DNA from: Ilumatobacteraceae bacterium
Lineage (GTDB): Bacteria > Actinomycetota > Acidimicrobiia > Acidimicrobiales > Ilumatobacteraceae
NCBI GenBank assembly: GCA_007117775.1
Contig: SKFX01000217.1
Location: 1 to 20,775 of the forward strand
Direction of reading: 5' to 3'
DNA length: 20,775 nucleotides
Within the stretch, counting starts at the first letter, position 1. Every line of letters starts with the position of its first letter. Both the position numbers and the translations under genes were made by a program. The notes below the pieces were generated by a model. That model worked only from the letters and a program-made list of their open reading frames with translations, made no database searches and was not told the DNA's origin. Shown one piece after another: positions 1-7,173 of this stretch.

Positions 1-34
1 CGTCACCGTCACCGTCACCGCCATCGCCACCGCC
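1..34. repeat. GTCACC hexamer microrepeat at left edge
   Basis: Three perfect tandem GTCACC units (positions 2-19) are followed by degenerate GCCATC/GCCACC units. In frame 1 the plus strand reads as alternating Arg-His ending at TGA 40-42, which would overlap a GTG at 39 as GTGA, so it could be the tail of an upstream gene. In frame 3 the DNA is open into the YccF gene as Ser-Pro repeats. The minus strand would encode Gly-Asp repeats. The window cuts the context off, so which frame is used cannot be decided. Confidence 0.5.
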
Positions 35-38
35 GAGG

Positions 39-494
39 GTGACGGGGGAGATGATGCCTGAGCCACGCTCTGGCGCGCTCAGGGCGATCGGCAACGTGCT
101 GTGGTTGATCTTGGCTGGTTTCTGGATGGCGATCGCCTATGTGCTGGCCGGCGTGCTCCAGATCATGACGGTCATCGGGATCCCACTCGGCATCCAGTCG
201 TTCAAATTGGCCGGCTATTCACTGTGGCCGTTCGGCCGCGTGATCGTGGAACGCCCCGGTGCTGGTGCGGTGAGCTCATGTGTGGGCAATGTCATCTGGT
301 TCGTCTTGGCGGGGGTGTGGTTGGCGCTCGGTCACCTCTTCACCGGTCTGCTCCTGTGTGCGACGGTGATTGGGATCCCCTTCGGGATCGCGTCGTTCAA
401 GTTGGCCCGTTTGGCGCTGTGGCCCTTCGGCAAGGTCATCGTGCCAGCCGATTCGGTATCGCTTGGCGGCTCAGCGGTGTACCTGCGGATCTGA
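39..494 (+). CDS. YccF-family membrane protein with two tandem YccF repeats
   Basis: Small inner-membrane protein of unknown function. Two near-identical units are visible, residues about 17-70 and 82-135. Each begins with GNV(L/I)W, continues through a hydrophobic segment, carries TVIGIP(L/F)GI and SFKLA, and ends in LWPFG(R/K)VIV. This is the YccF domain in its usual doubled form, at about 151 residues. The start is uncertain: GTG 39 would overlap a possible upstream stop (GTGA), while ATG 51 or 54 follow a GGGGGAG stretch too closely for a normal ribosome site, and the frame is open to the window edge. The 3' end overlaps the convergent EamA gene by 24 bases. The family assignment is firm from the repeats; no function can be given. 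Confidence 0.85.
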   Translation: MTGEMMPEPRSGALRAIGNVLWLILAGFWMAIAYVLAGVLQIMTVIGIPLGIQSFKLAGYSLWPFGRVIVERPGAGAVSSCVGNVIWFVLAGVWLALGHLFTGLLLCATVIGIPFGIASFKLARLALWPFGKVIVPADSVSLGGSAVYLRI

Positions 495-1448
495 GCCGAT
501 GATCGGGTCCGGCGGACCCTCTCGAACCGATAGCGAGGCGGCGGGGGCCACGATCGGCAGCACGGCGCGCCGTTGGCTGATGATGGTGAACGCACTCAAC
601 CCGACGATGACGAGTGCCATTCCTGGAATCTGCACCGAGGTGACGGTCTCTTTGAGCAGCAGCCAGGCCCAGAATGCGGCCAGGGCGGGTTGGCCGACCT
701 GCAAGATGCCGATGGTCGCAACGGGGAGATGGCGCTGAGCGAACACGACGAGGCCGTGTGCCCCGACCCCGGTGGTCAGAGCCAGCAGCACCACCACCGA
801 CCAATCTCGGCCGGTGAGCGGCCAGATCTCACCGCCAGCGATCAGCAGTGTCAGCGGTGTCGCGCTGATCGCCGCAATCGGTACCGCGCAGGCCATGAAA
901 TGGATCGTCGAGATCTCCTCTCGGCGGGCCATCTTCGTGGCCAGCAGATATCCGATCCACAACGCCACCACACCGACCATGAGGGCATTGCCCGATGCCG
1001 TCGCGGTGTCGGTGGCCGATCCGCCGAACAGCACGAGCGCGATCCCGATGATCGAGATCGCCCCCCAGCGCAGCGCCCTCCAGTCCGGCCGCTCGCCGAA
1101 CAGCAGCGCGCCGGCGGGCACCAGCACCAGCGGACTGAGCGACCCGATGAACTCGGCATTGGCGATCGAGGTCGCCTTGATGGCGGTGAAGAACAACGCC
1201 AGGTTCGCCCCGAACAGCAGCCCCGCCGGCGCACAGCGGATCCAGGTCCGCTTCGACGGCAGTCCGGCCCCGCTGCGGGCGTTCATCACGAGGACCACGA
1301 TCCACCACGCGCCGATCGCCACGAACATCCGCCACATCGCCAACACCGACCCGGGCGCGTCGGTCGACTTGACCACCGAGGAGGTGATCGAGAATAACAG
1401 CACCGCCACGATCATCGCTGCGAGGCCGTAGGAACGTCTCGGTTGCAT
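471..1448 (-). CDS. EamA/DMT-superfamily transporter
   Basis: Predicted ten-helix permease of the drug/metabolite transporter superfamily, moving an unknown small metabolite across the cytoplasmic membrane. Two internally homologous EamA halves are visible, roughly residues 7-140 and 160-298. Each has alternating hydrophobic helices; the first ends with FGERPDWRALRWGAISIIGI and the second with LLKETVTSVQIPGMALVIVG, the typical glutamate-containing end of an EamA unit. The 325-residue length is normal. The C-terminal tail after about residue 300 is hydrophilic and overlaps the 3' end of the yccF-like gene. The ATG at 1448 has no obvious TAnnnT box or Shine-Dalgarno site, unlike most neighbours. 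It does sit in a TGATG junction with a possible small upstream ORF, so coupled translation is conceivable. The substrate cannot be predicted. Confidence 0.9.
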   Translation of the reverse strand: MQPRRSYGLAAMIVAVLLFSITSSVVKSTDAPGSVLAMWRMFVAIGAWWIVVLVMNARSGAGLPSKRTWIRCAPAGLLFGANLALFFTAIKATSIANAEFIGSLSPLVLVPAGALLFGERPDWRALRWGAISIIGIALVLFGGSATDTATASGNALMVGVVALWIGYLLATKMARREEISTIHFMACAVPIAAISATPLTLLIAGGEIWPLTGRDWSVVVLLALTTGVGAHGLVVFAQRHLPVATIGILQVGQPALAAFWAWLLLKETVTSVQIPGMALVIVGLSAFTIISQRRAVLPIVAPAASLSVREGPPDPIIGSDPQVHR

Positions 1449-1585
1449 CAGGACCGCAGCACCCGCAATGCAGAGCCGGTGTTGGTCATGAAGACACCGC
1501 TCGGGCTCAGATCGGGTGACGGCATCGTCCCAGCGTGCCAGATCCGGGTCCAGATCACCGGTATCGACCCGAGATCGCCGCCCAT
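1448..1585 (-). CDS. possible small ORF (45 aa) upstream of the EamA gene
   Basis: An ATG at 1585 opens a 45-residue frame whose TGA shares one base with the EamA ATG (TGATG). About 38 of 46 codons end in G or C, as expected for a real gene in this genome. The predicted peptide contains PVIWTRIWHAGTMPSPDLSP and resembles nothing I recognise. I see no -10 box or ribosome site for it, and the frame continues upstream antisense to nfuA (ATG 1624 would give 58 residues). It may be a genuine short protein coupled to the transporter, the remnant of a longer gene, or chance. Confidence 0.3.
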   Translation of the reverse strand: MGGDLGSIPVIWTRIWHAGTMPSPDLSPSGVFMTNTGSALRVLRS

Positions 1586-1610
1586 CGGGGCAGAGCTGCG
1601 AGATGAGCGG

Positions 1611-1616
1611 TAACCT
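1611..1616 (+). promoter_or_regulatory. -10 box TAACCT for leaderless nfuA
   Basis: TAACCT lies 6 bases before ATG 1623, placing transcription start at the A of the start codon. No Shine-Dalgarno site is present. The following TGACGTCA (1617-1624) is a perfect 8-bp palindrome overlapping the start codon; it may be chance. Confidence 0.65.
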
Positions 1617-1622
1617 GACGTC

Positions 1623-2267
1623 ATGAGTCCGCTCGAATCGTTGGCATCGCAGGGTTCGCCGTCAACCGACAGCGAGGCCATCATCACCATCACCGAGACC
1701 GCGCTGGCCGAGCTGAAGCGGTTGCGCGATGAGGACCCCGACCATGACAAGTTGGGCCTCCGCGTCGCGATCGCGTCGAGTCCCGGTGAGGACTTCCGTT
1801 ACGATCTCGGCTTCGACGAGTTCTTGACTGCAGGGTTCACCGATGAGGTCCGTACCCACGACGGTCTCAAGGTGATCATCGGCGCCGACGACGTCGAGAG
1901 CCTGACCGGTGCGGTCCTCGATCTCACCGAGTCCCAGGGGCTCGTGATCCGCAACCCCAATAAGCCCGCTGCACCCGAGGTACCCGGTCTGACCTCCGGT
2001 GACGAGCTGTCGGCCGAGATCGAGGCGATGATCTCCGCTGAGGTCAATCCGGCGCTCGCCGCCCACGGCGGGTTCGTGACCTTCGTCGGCCATGATGGCG
2101 AAGGCACCGCGTATCTCACGATGGGCGGTGGCTGCCACGGTTGCTCGATGAGCAAGATGACCATGCTCGACGGTGTGCAGACGATGCTGGTCGAGGCCAT
2201 CGACGGCGTCGAGGCGGTGCGCGATCTCACCGATCACTCGACCGGCGAGAACCCCTACTTCTCCTGA
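1623..2267 (+). CDS. nfuA: NfuA-like Fe-S cluster carrier
   Basis: Cytosolic iron-sulfur cluster carrier that receives clusters from a scaffold and delivers them to apo-enzymes. The N-terminal part (about residues 19-112) has the A-type/HesB-like fold signature, from ITITETALAELKRL to DLTESQGLVIRNPN, but contains no cysteine, as in E. coli NfuA, where this domain only aids target recognition. The C-terminal NifU domain (about 128-205) carries GGGCHGCSMSKMTM with the cluster-binding pair Cys171 and Cys174. The 214-residue length fits the two-domain architecture. The start is supported by the adjacent -10 box. The 3' end overlaps the convergent PLP-enzyme gene by 13 bases. Clients in this window could include MoaA, a 4Fe-4S enzyme; that is inference only. 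Confidence 0.92.
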   Translation: MSPLESLASQGSPSTDSEAIITITETALAELKRLRDEDPDHDKLGLRVAIASSPGEDFRYDLGFDEFLTAGFTDEVRTHDGLKVIIGADDVESLTGAVLDLTESQGLVIRNPNKPAAPEVPGLTSGDELSAEIEAMISAEVNPALAAHGGFVTFVGHDGEGTAYLTMGGGCHGCSMSKMTMLDGVQTMLVEAIDGVEAVRDLTDHSTGENPYFS

Positions 2268-3463
2268 GCTGCGTTCAGGGCGCCGATCAGGTCGGCGATG
2301 ATGTCGGCGGGATCTTCCAAGCCGACCGAGATCCGAACCAGATCTTCAGTGATGCCGACGGCATCGCGCTGGGCCGGGTCCATCGCCACATTGGCCGAGG
2401 TGGCCGGATGGGTGACGAGGGTTTCGGGCCCGCCGAGCGATGTCGCTGGACGACACAGTTCCAGTCGCTCGAATATCGCCGCCACGAGATCTCGCCCACC
2501 GGCGACACGACATGACAGCACGGTGCCGAAGTGGCGCATCTGAGCCGCCGCCAGTTCGTGGCCCGGGTGGCTCATCAGACCCGGATAGTGCACGGCGGTG
2601 ATCGACCGGTGGGCCTCGAGCGCCTCGGCGATGATCTGGGCGGCTGCGGTCTGGTGTGCCAGGCGGGCGTTCAGGCTGCGGATGCCGCGCAGGCCGTTGA
2701 GCGCGTCATAGGGGGAGGCGACCGCGCCGTGCAGTACCGCTGAAGCCCAGATGGTGTCGATCAGTTCGGCCTCGCCGGCGATGACCCCGAGCGTGGCATC
2801 GTTGTGGCCGGCGATCCCCTTGGTGGCCGAATGCAGCACCAGGTCCACCCCGTGGGCGAGTGGGTTCTGGCCGAGCGGGGTGGCGAAGGTCGAATCGACC
2901 ATGGTGAACGGTCCGCGGATCGCCCCGAGTCGATCGAGGTCGATGATCCCGAGCAGCGGGTTCGACGGCGTCTCGGCCATCACCAAGGTGGTGCGGCCGG
3001 GTCGGACGGCATCTGAGAACGCGTCGGGCACGGTGGCATCGATATAGGTGGTCTCGATACCGAGCCGTCGAGCCGTGTTGTCCAAGAACGCGAGTGTTCC
3101 GCCGTAGAGATCGCGCTGGGCCACGATGTGATCCCCGCTCGAGCACAGTGCCAGCACCGTTGCGGCCACCGCCCCCATCCCAGAGGCGAAGGCGAGTGCG
3201 GCCTCGGCGCCCTCGAGATCCGCGATCGCGTCCTCGAATGCGGCCACCGTCGGATTGCCGTATCGGGAGTAGAACTCGGTATCGCGCATGGCCGTGGCGC
3301 GCTGATGGGTATCGTCGAGGCCGGTCGAGGACCAGGTGCTCGACGCCCAGATCGGTGGCGCCAGCGACCGTCCGCTGCCGCGGCGACCCGCGGTGATGGC
3401 GCGCGTCGCCGAGTGGTTGCCGGTGGGTGCAGATACGCCGGGATCAACCGGGTCGGTCGACAT
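2255..3463 (-). CDS. Cys/Met-metabolism PLP-dependent enzyme (MetB/MetC/MGL family)
   Basis: PLP enzyme of the trans-sulfuration family, acting on cystathionine, homoserine esters or sulfur amino acids. Visible landmarks are YSRYGNPT (residues 65-72, phosphate-binding Tyr/Arg from the neighbouring subunit), FASGMGAV (about 92-99), ETPSNP (164-169), VDSTFATP (189-196, Asp190 pairing with the pyridine nitrogen) and HSATKGIAGHND (211-222) with Lys215 as Schiff-base lysine. The C-terminal SLGGPETLVTHPA and RISVGLED are also typical. At 402 residues it is family-sized, with a slightly long N-terminus. The lysine motif has GIAGHND where well-studied members have YIGGHSD or YLNGHSD, so I do not choose between cystathionine gamma-synthase, gamma-lyase and sulfhydrylase. 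It is monocistronic, with its own leaderless promoter, and converges on nfuA. Confidence 0.9.
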   Translation of the reverse strand: MSTDPVDPGVSAPTGNHSATRAITAGRRGSGRSLAPPIWASSTWSSTGLDDTHQRATAMRDTEFYSRYGNPTVAAFEDAIADLEGAEAALAFASGMGAVAATVLALCSSGDHIVAQRDLYGGTLAFLDNTARRLGIETTYIDATVPDAFSDAVRPGRTTLVMAETPSNPLLGIIDLDRLGAIRGPFTMVDSTFATPLGQNPLAHGVDLVLHSATKGIAGHNDATLGVIAGEAELIDTIWASAVLHGAVASPYDALNGLRGIRSLNARLAHQTAAAQIIAEALEAHRSITAVHYPGLMSHPGHELAAAQMRHFGTVLSCRVAGGRDLVAAIFERLELCRPATSLGGPETLVTHPATSANVAMDPAQRDAVGITEDLVRISVGLEDPADIIADLIGALNAAQEK

Positions 3464-3471
3464 GGGTCGCT

Positions 3472-3477
3472 ACGGTA
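3472..3477 (-). promoter_or_regulatory. -10 box TACCGT for the PLP-enzyme gene
   Basis: Read on the minus strand, TACCGT ends 8 bases before ATG 3463. There is no Shine-Dalgarno site, so the transcript is probably leaderless or nearly so. The box lies in the 46-base gap after hisN, giving this gene a promoter separate from dxs-hisN. Confidence 0.55.
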
Positions 3478-3509
3478 CCGGCCAATCAGGTCGCTTGGAT
3501 ACCGGCGAT

Positions 3510-4364
3510 TCAGTCGCTGAGCGCTGCAAGCACGAGCGGATGCAGTTCGGTGTTGGTCGAGATGGCCGTCGCGGTCTCATGGGTCGCGACACCATGGCGA
3601 TCGGTGAAGGTTCCGCCGGCCTGTTCGACCACCAAGCGGACCGCCGCGAGATCGTAGGGCTCGAGGCCGACGGCATCGACCGCGATATCGATCGCCCCCT
3701 CGGCCACCAGACAGTGCTGCCAGAAGTCCCCGAGACCGCGCACTCGCCGGGCGCGCTGGCCGAGCGCGACGAGCGCTGCGGTCTTGTCCAGTTCATCCCA
3801 CCCGCGGTGATGGGTGATGCTCACCTGGGCGTCCTCGAGCCGATCGATCCGCGATACCTGACATCGAGCCCCGTTGACGAGACTGCCACCGCCGAGCGTT
3901 GCCCACCACCGGCGGCCGAGGGCGGGGGCGGAGATCACCGCTGCGACGAGGCCGGCATCGCGGTGCGATAGCGCCAAGAGGGTCGCCCAGACCGGGACAC
4001 CGCGAGCGAACCCCGAGGTGCCGTCGATCGGGTCGACGATCCACTGCCAGACCGTCTCGTCATCAGCCATTGCGGTGCGATGGCCGAATTCCTCTCCGAA
4101 CATGGCGTGGTCGGGTCGCATGTGGGCCAGGCTGTCTGCGATCAGGGTCTCACAGGAACGGTCGATCTCGGTGACCTCGGTGTGATTCGACTTCAACTCG
4201 ACCGAGAACGAGCGATCTTGGAACGCCGGCAGGGTCAGCGCATCGCAGCGATCCGCGATCTCGAGTGCCACCTCGAGATGACCGGCGATCTCATCGGGCG
4301 ACACTGAGTGTTCGGGGGTGTGGTGGGCGGGAGCGCCGGTGCCGGGAGTGCCGTCGGCGATCAT
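3510..4364 (-). CDS. hisN: Inositol monophosphatase-family phosphatase, probable histidinol-phosphatase HisN
   Basis: Mg-dependent phosphomonoesterase of the IMPase superfamily. Metal ligands are visible in GEEFG (residues 90-94), WIVDPIDGTSGFARG (108-122, motif DPxDGT at 111-116) and EPYDLAAV (235-242, Asp238). The region RGVPVWATLLAL followed by ISAPALGRRWW closely matches actinobacterial HisN, which hydrolyses L-histidinol phosphate in histidine synthesis; that family knowledge is the basis for the symbol. A suhB/cysQ-like substrate is not excluded. The ATG overlaps the dxs TGA as ATGA, so translation is almost certainly coupled to dxs, and no other promoter is seen. Pairing a histidine enzyme with dxs has no obvious metabolic logic. 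The first 20 residues are low-complexity and poorly conserved in character. Confidence 0.82.
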   Translation of the reverse strand: MIADGTPGTGAPAHHTPEHSVSPDEIAGHLEVALEIADRCDALTLPAFQDRSFSVELKSNHTEVTEIDRSCETLIADSLAHMRPDHAMFGEEFGHRTAMADDETVWQWIVDPIDGTSGFARGVPVWATLLALSHRDAGLVAAVISAPALGRRWWATLGGGSLVNGARCQVSRIDRLEDAQVSITHHRGWDELDKTAALVALGQRARRVRGLGDFWQHCLVAEGAIDIAVDAVGLEPYDLAAVRLVVEQAGGTFTDRHGVATHETATAISTNTELHPLVLAALSD

Positions 4365-6328
4365 CGGCCCGGTCGCACCAGCGATGTCGCTGCAGCAGCG
4401 ATCCCGACCTCGTCGATGCCGAGCTGTGCATGCACCTCGGACGGTTTGGTCGCTTGAGGGACGAACCGGGTCGGGATGCCCAACACCTCGACGACGCTCT
4501 GGGACCGTCCGGCGAGGGCGGCACGGATCGCCTCACCGATCCCGCCCTCGCGGATCCCGTCCTCAACGGTCACCACCGCAGCGTGGGTGGCTGCATCGTC
4601 GAGCATCGCCTCATCGAGCGGGGCGCAACAGCGCACGTCATAGACCGTGGCCGAGATCCCCGATTCGGCCAGCCGTTCAGCTGCGGCGATGGCATCGGCG
4701 AGCATGCGTCCCACCGCCAGGATGCACACGCTGCCGTCACCGCGCCGCTCACAGCGCGCCTCGACCCCCGAGCCGATCCGATCGACATCGACCTGGACCG
4801 CAGCGCCGCGCGGATAGCGGATCGCGACCGGGCCGTGATCGGCGAGCGTGACCGCATCATGGAGCATCTGCTGGAGTTCTTGAGCGCTCGAGGGGGCGAG
4901 GACCCGCATCCCGGGCACCTTCGACAACAGCGCCAGATCGTAGACGCCGTGATGGCTGGCCCCGTCGGGGCCGGTGATGCCGGCGCGGTCCAGACAGAAG
5001 ATGACACCCAAGCGGTGCAGTGCCACGTCATAGACCACCTGATCCCAGGCCCGCGACAAGAATGTGGAATAGATCGCCACCACCGGGCGCAGGCCGCTCA
5101 TCGCCATCCCGGCAGCCCCGGCGACGGCGTGCTGTTCAGCGATGCCGACATCGAAGAAGCGATCCGGGAAGTGGTCCTGGAATGGCAGGAGTCCGGTCGG
5201 GCCGGGCATGGCGGCGGTGATGGCCACGATGCGTTCATCGGTCTCGGCCTCTTTGATCAGCGCCTCGGCGAAGGCCTGGGTGTAGCCGGTCGGGATCGCC
5301 TTGGGCGGCCCGACGACGGGATCGAACACCGGTGCATCGTGGAGATGCTTCTCGTCATCGTCCTCAGCTGGTGAGTAGCCGCGGCCCTTCTGAGTGATGA
5401 CATGCACCACGATCGGGCCTTCGGCGGACAATTCGATGGCGTTGTTGAAGGCGTGCTCCAACTCGGCGAGGTCATGGCCGTCGATCGGGCCCACATAGCG
5501 GACCCCGAGGGCCTCGAAGAATGACGGCGGTTGGAAGAACTCGCGCACGCCGGCTTTGATGGCCTCCACCGCCCGCTCGGCGGGCGTTCCGACCACCGGC
5601 AGATCGATCAGGAACTGCTCGAGCCATCGCTGGCGGCGCACATACACCGGGTTCAAACGGACCTCGGTGAGCGCGTGCGAGAGTCGATCGGCGATCCGCT
5701 CGGACAGTTTGGGGTGTTGGCTCCACTCGTCATCGGTCGGATCCGGCCCTGGGGGATACGGCGGATGGGCCCACAGGTTCGAGATCGTCGGCGCATAGCT
5801 GCGACCGTTGTCGTTCAGCACGATGATGACGCGCTGTTCGGAGTGCCCGAGGTTGTTGAGCGCCTCATAGGCGAGACCGCCCGTCATCGACCCATCACCG
5901 ATCACCGCGACGATATGGCGGTGGTCATCGGTGCCGCGTTCGCGTGCCACGGCCATGCCATAGGCATAGGACAGCACCGTCGATGCATGGCTGTTCTCGA
6001 TGAAGTCGTGCCGGCTCTCCTCGCGGCTCGGATAGCCCGATAGGCCACCGCTCTGGCGCAGTTGTTCGAAGCGATGGCGGCGGCCGGTGACGATCTTGTG
6101 CACATAGGCCTGATGTCCGGTGTCCCACAGGATCGCATCGGTCGGCGACTCGAAGACCCGGTGCAGCGCGAGGGACAACTCGACGGCGCCGAGGTTCGAT
6201 CCGAGATGTCCTCCGGTCTCGGCGACAGCGGCGACGATGAAATCGCGGATCTCGCCGGCCAATACGGCCATCTGCTCGGCGTCGAGGGCCCGCAGATCCT
6301 CCGGGGAGTCGATGTGTTCCAAGTACAT
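4361..6328 (-). CDS. dxs: 1-deoxy-D-xylulose-5-phosphate synthase
   Basis: First enzyme of the MEP pathway, condensing pyruvate and glyceraldehyde 3-phosphate to DXP with thiamine diphosphate. The cytosolic 655-residue protein is full length. Visible landmarks are GGHLGSNLGAVEL (His41), WDTGHQAYVHKI (His72), SGYPSREES, the ThDP/Mg motif beginning GDGSMTGG (144-151) and continuing to LNDN (171-174), YVGPIDGHD (279-285), ITQKGRGY (311-318), FDVGIAEQHAV (catalytic Glu398), and DRAGITGPDG (448-456). After LNDN the sequence is GRSYAPT, the usual actinobacterial form. It heads a two-gene operon with hisN (ATGA overlap). The start at ATG 6328 is supported by a -10 box 9 bases upstream; the gene is divergent from an SDR oxidoreductase. 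Confidence 0.97.
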   Translation of the reverse strand: MYLEHIDSPEDLRALDAEQMAVLAGEIRDFIVAAVAETGGHLGSNLGAVELSLALHRVFESPTDAILWDTGHQAYVHKIVTGRRHRFEQLRQSGGLSGYPSREESRHDFIENSHASTVLSYAYGMAVARERGTDDHRHIVAVIGDGSMTGGLAYEALNNLGHSEQRVIIVLNDNGRSYAPTISNLWAHPPYPPGPDPTDDEWSQHPKLSERIADRLSHALTEVRLNPVYVRRQRWLEQFLIDLPVVGTPAERAVEAIKAGVREFFQPPSFFEALGVRYVGPIDGHDLAELEHAFNNAIELSAEGPIVVHVITQKGRGYSPAEDDDEKHLHDAPVFDPVVGPPKAIPTGYTQAFAEALIKEAETDERIVAITAAMPGPTGLLPFQDHFPDRFFDVGIAEQHAVAGAAGMAMSGLRPVVAIYSTFLSRAWDQVVYDVALHRLGVIFCLDRAGITGPDGASHHGVYDLALLSKVPGMRVLAPSSAQELQQMLHDAVTLADHGPVAIRYPRGAAVQVDVDRIGSGVEARCERRGDGSVCILAVGRMLADAIAAAERLAESGISATVYDVRCCAPLDEAMLDDAATHAAVVTVEDGIREGGIGEAIRAALAGRSQSVVEVLGIPTRFVPQATKPSEVHAQLGIDEVGIAAAATSLVRPGR

Positions 6329-6337
6329 GTGCGTCCA

Positions 6338-6343
6338 ACGCTA
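6338..6343 (-). promoter_or_regulatory. -10 box TAGCGT for dxs
   Basis: On the minus strand TAGCGT ends 9 bases before the dxs ATG (6328), leaving at most a 2-3 base leader. The -35 zone of this promoter overlaps the -10 box of the divergent SDR gene at 6365-6370. Confidence 0.5.
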
Positions 6344-6364
6344 CCTCGCCGGCTTGGTCCGACA

Positions 6365-6370
6365 TACAGT
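6365..6370 (+). promoter_or_regulatory. -10 box TACAGT for the SDR gene
   Basis: TACAGT ends 7 bases before ATG 6378, so the transcript is predicted to begin at or next to the start codon. No Shine-Dalgarno site is seen. Confidence 0.65.
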
Positions 6371-6377
6371 CACATCG

Positions 6378-7166
6378 ATGAGTGAGAACACCGTATTCGA
6401 CTTGAACGACCACGTTTCGCTGATCACCGGTGGAAACGGTGGAATCGGCCTCGGAATGGCCGAGGCGCTGGCGCGCGCCGGCGCCACGGTGGTGATCTGC
6501 GGAACCAATACCGACAAGAACGCTGCTGCGGCCACGCGACTGCAGGCGCTGCAAACGAGCGCGCAGGCTCTGGTCTGCGATGTCGGCGACGAAGATGCTG
6601 TCGAGGCGATGGTCACCGGGGTCATCGAGGCTCATGGCCGCATCGATTCCTGTTTTGTGAACGCCGGTGTCGGTGGGGCGGCTGCGAGCTTCGTCGAGAT
6701 GTCGACCGAGGAGTGGCGACGGGTCATGCGCGTCAATCTCGACGGTGCGTTCTACACCGCCCGGGCGATGTGTCGACATTTCGTGGAGCGGTTCTCGCAG
6801 GGTGACACGTCTGGTGGTTCGCTGATCTTCACGAGTTCGGGCTCGGCCTATTTCGGTCAACAGCGCGGCCAGCACTACGGCGCCTCCAAGGCCGGTCTGA
6901 TCTCGATGATGCGCGCCATCGCTGTTGAACACGCCCGCCACAACGTCCGCTCGAACGCGGTCATGCCCGGCTGGATCGAGAGCGAGATGACCGCCCCGGC
7001 ACTCCGATGGGAGACCTTCGTCGACAAGGTGCTGCCGAGAGTCCCGATGCGCCGCTGGGGTGATCCAGCCGACTTCGGCGGGATCGCGCTCTATCTTGCG
7101 AGCGGCCTCAGCTCCTATCACACCGGCGATGTGATCACCATCGACGGCGGATACCACTCGTTCTGA
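6378..7166 (+). CDS. SDR-family NAD(P)-dependent oxidoreductase
   Basis: Classical short-chain dehydrogenase/reductase of 262 residues, cytosolic. The Rossmann motif TGGNGGIG lies at residues 18-25, NAG at 95-97, the structural Asn in RVN at 120, the catalytic Ser at about 154 (FTSSGSAYFG) and YGASK at 167-171 (Tyr167, Lys171), followed by AVMPGWIESEM and a C-terminal TGDVITIDGGY. This is complete and should be active on an alcohol/ketone pair; the substrate cannot be predicted. An in-frame extension upstream of 6378 is possible but runs through the dxs gene. The -10 box 7 bases before ATG 6378 settles the start. Monocistronic; its stop is 7 bases from the stop of the convergent PAP2 gene. 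Confidence 0.92.
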   Translation: MSENTVFDLNDHVSLITGGNGGIGLGMAEALARAGATVVICGTNTDKNAAAATRLQALQTSAQALVCDVGDEDAVEAMVTGVIEAHGRIDSCFVNAGVGGAAASFVEMSTEEWRRVMRVNLDGAFYTARAMCRHFVERFSQGDTSGGSLIFTSSGSAYFGQQRGQHYGASKAGLISMMRAIAVEHARHNVRSNAVMPGWIESEMTAPALRWETFVDKVLPRVPMRRWGDPADFGGIALYLASGLSSYHTGDVITIDGGYHSF

Positions 7167-7173
7167 GACTGAC

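Noticed and set aside
4265..5374. 369-residue plus-strand open frame opposite dxs
   Set aside because: Shadow of dxs; low-complexity Asp/His/Arg-rich translation.
3510..6328. a histidine biosynthesis cluster suggested by hisN
   Set aside because: No other his gene lies in the window; the only linked gene is dxs.
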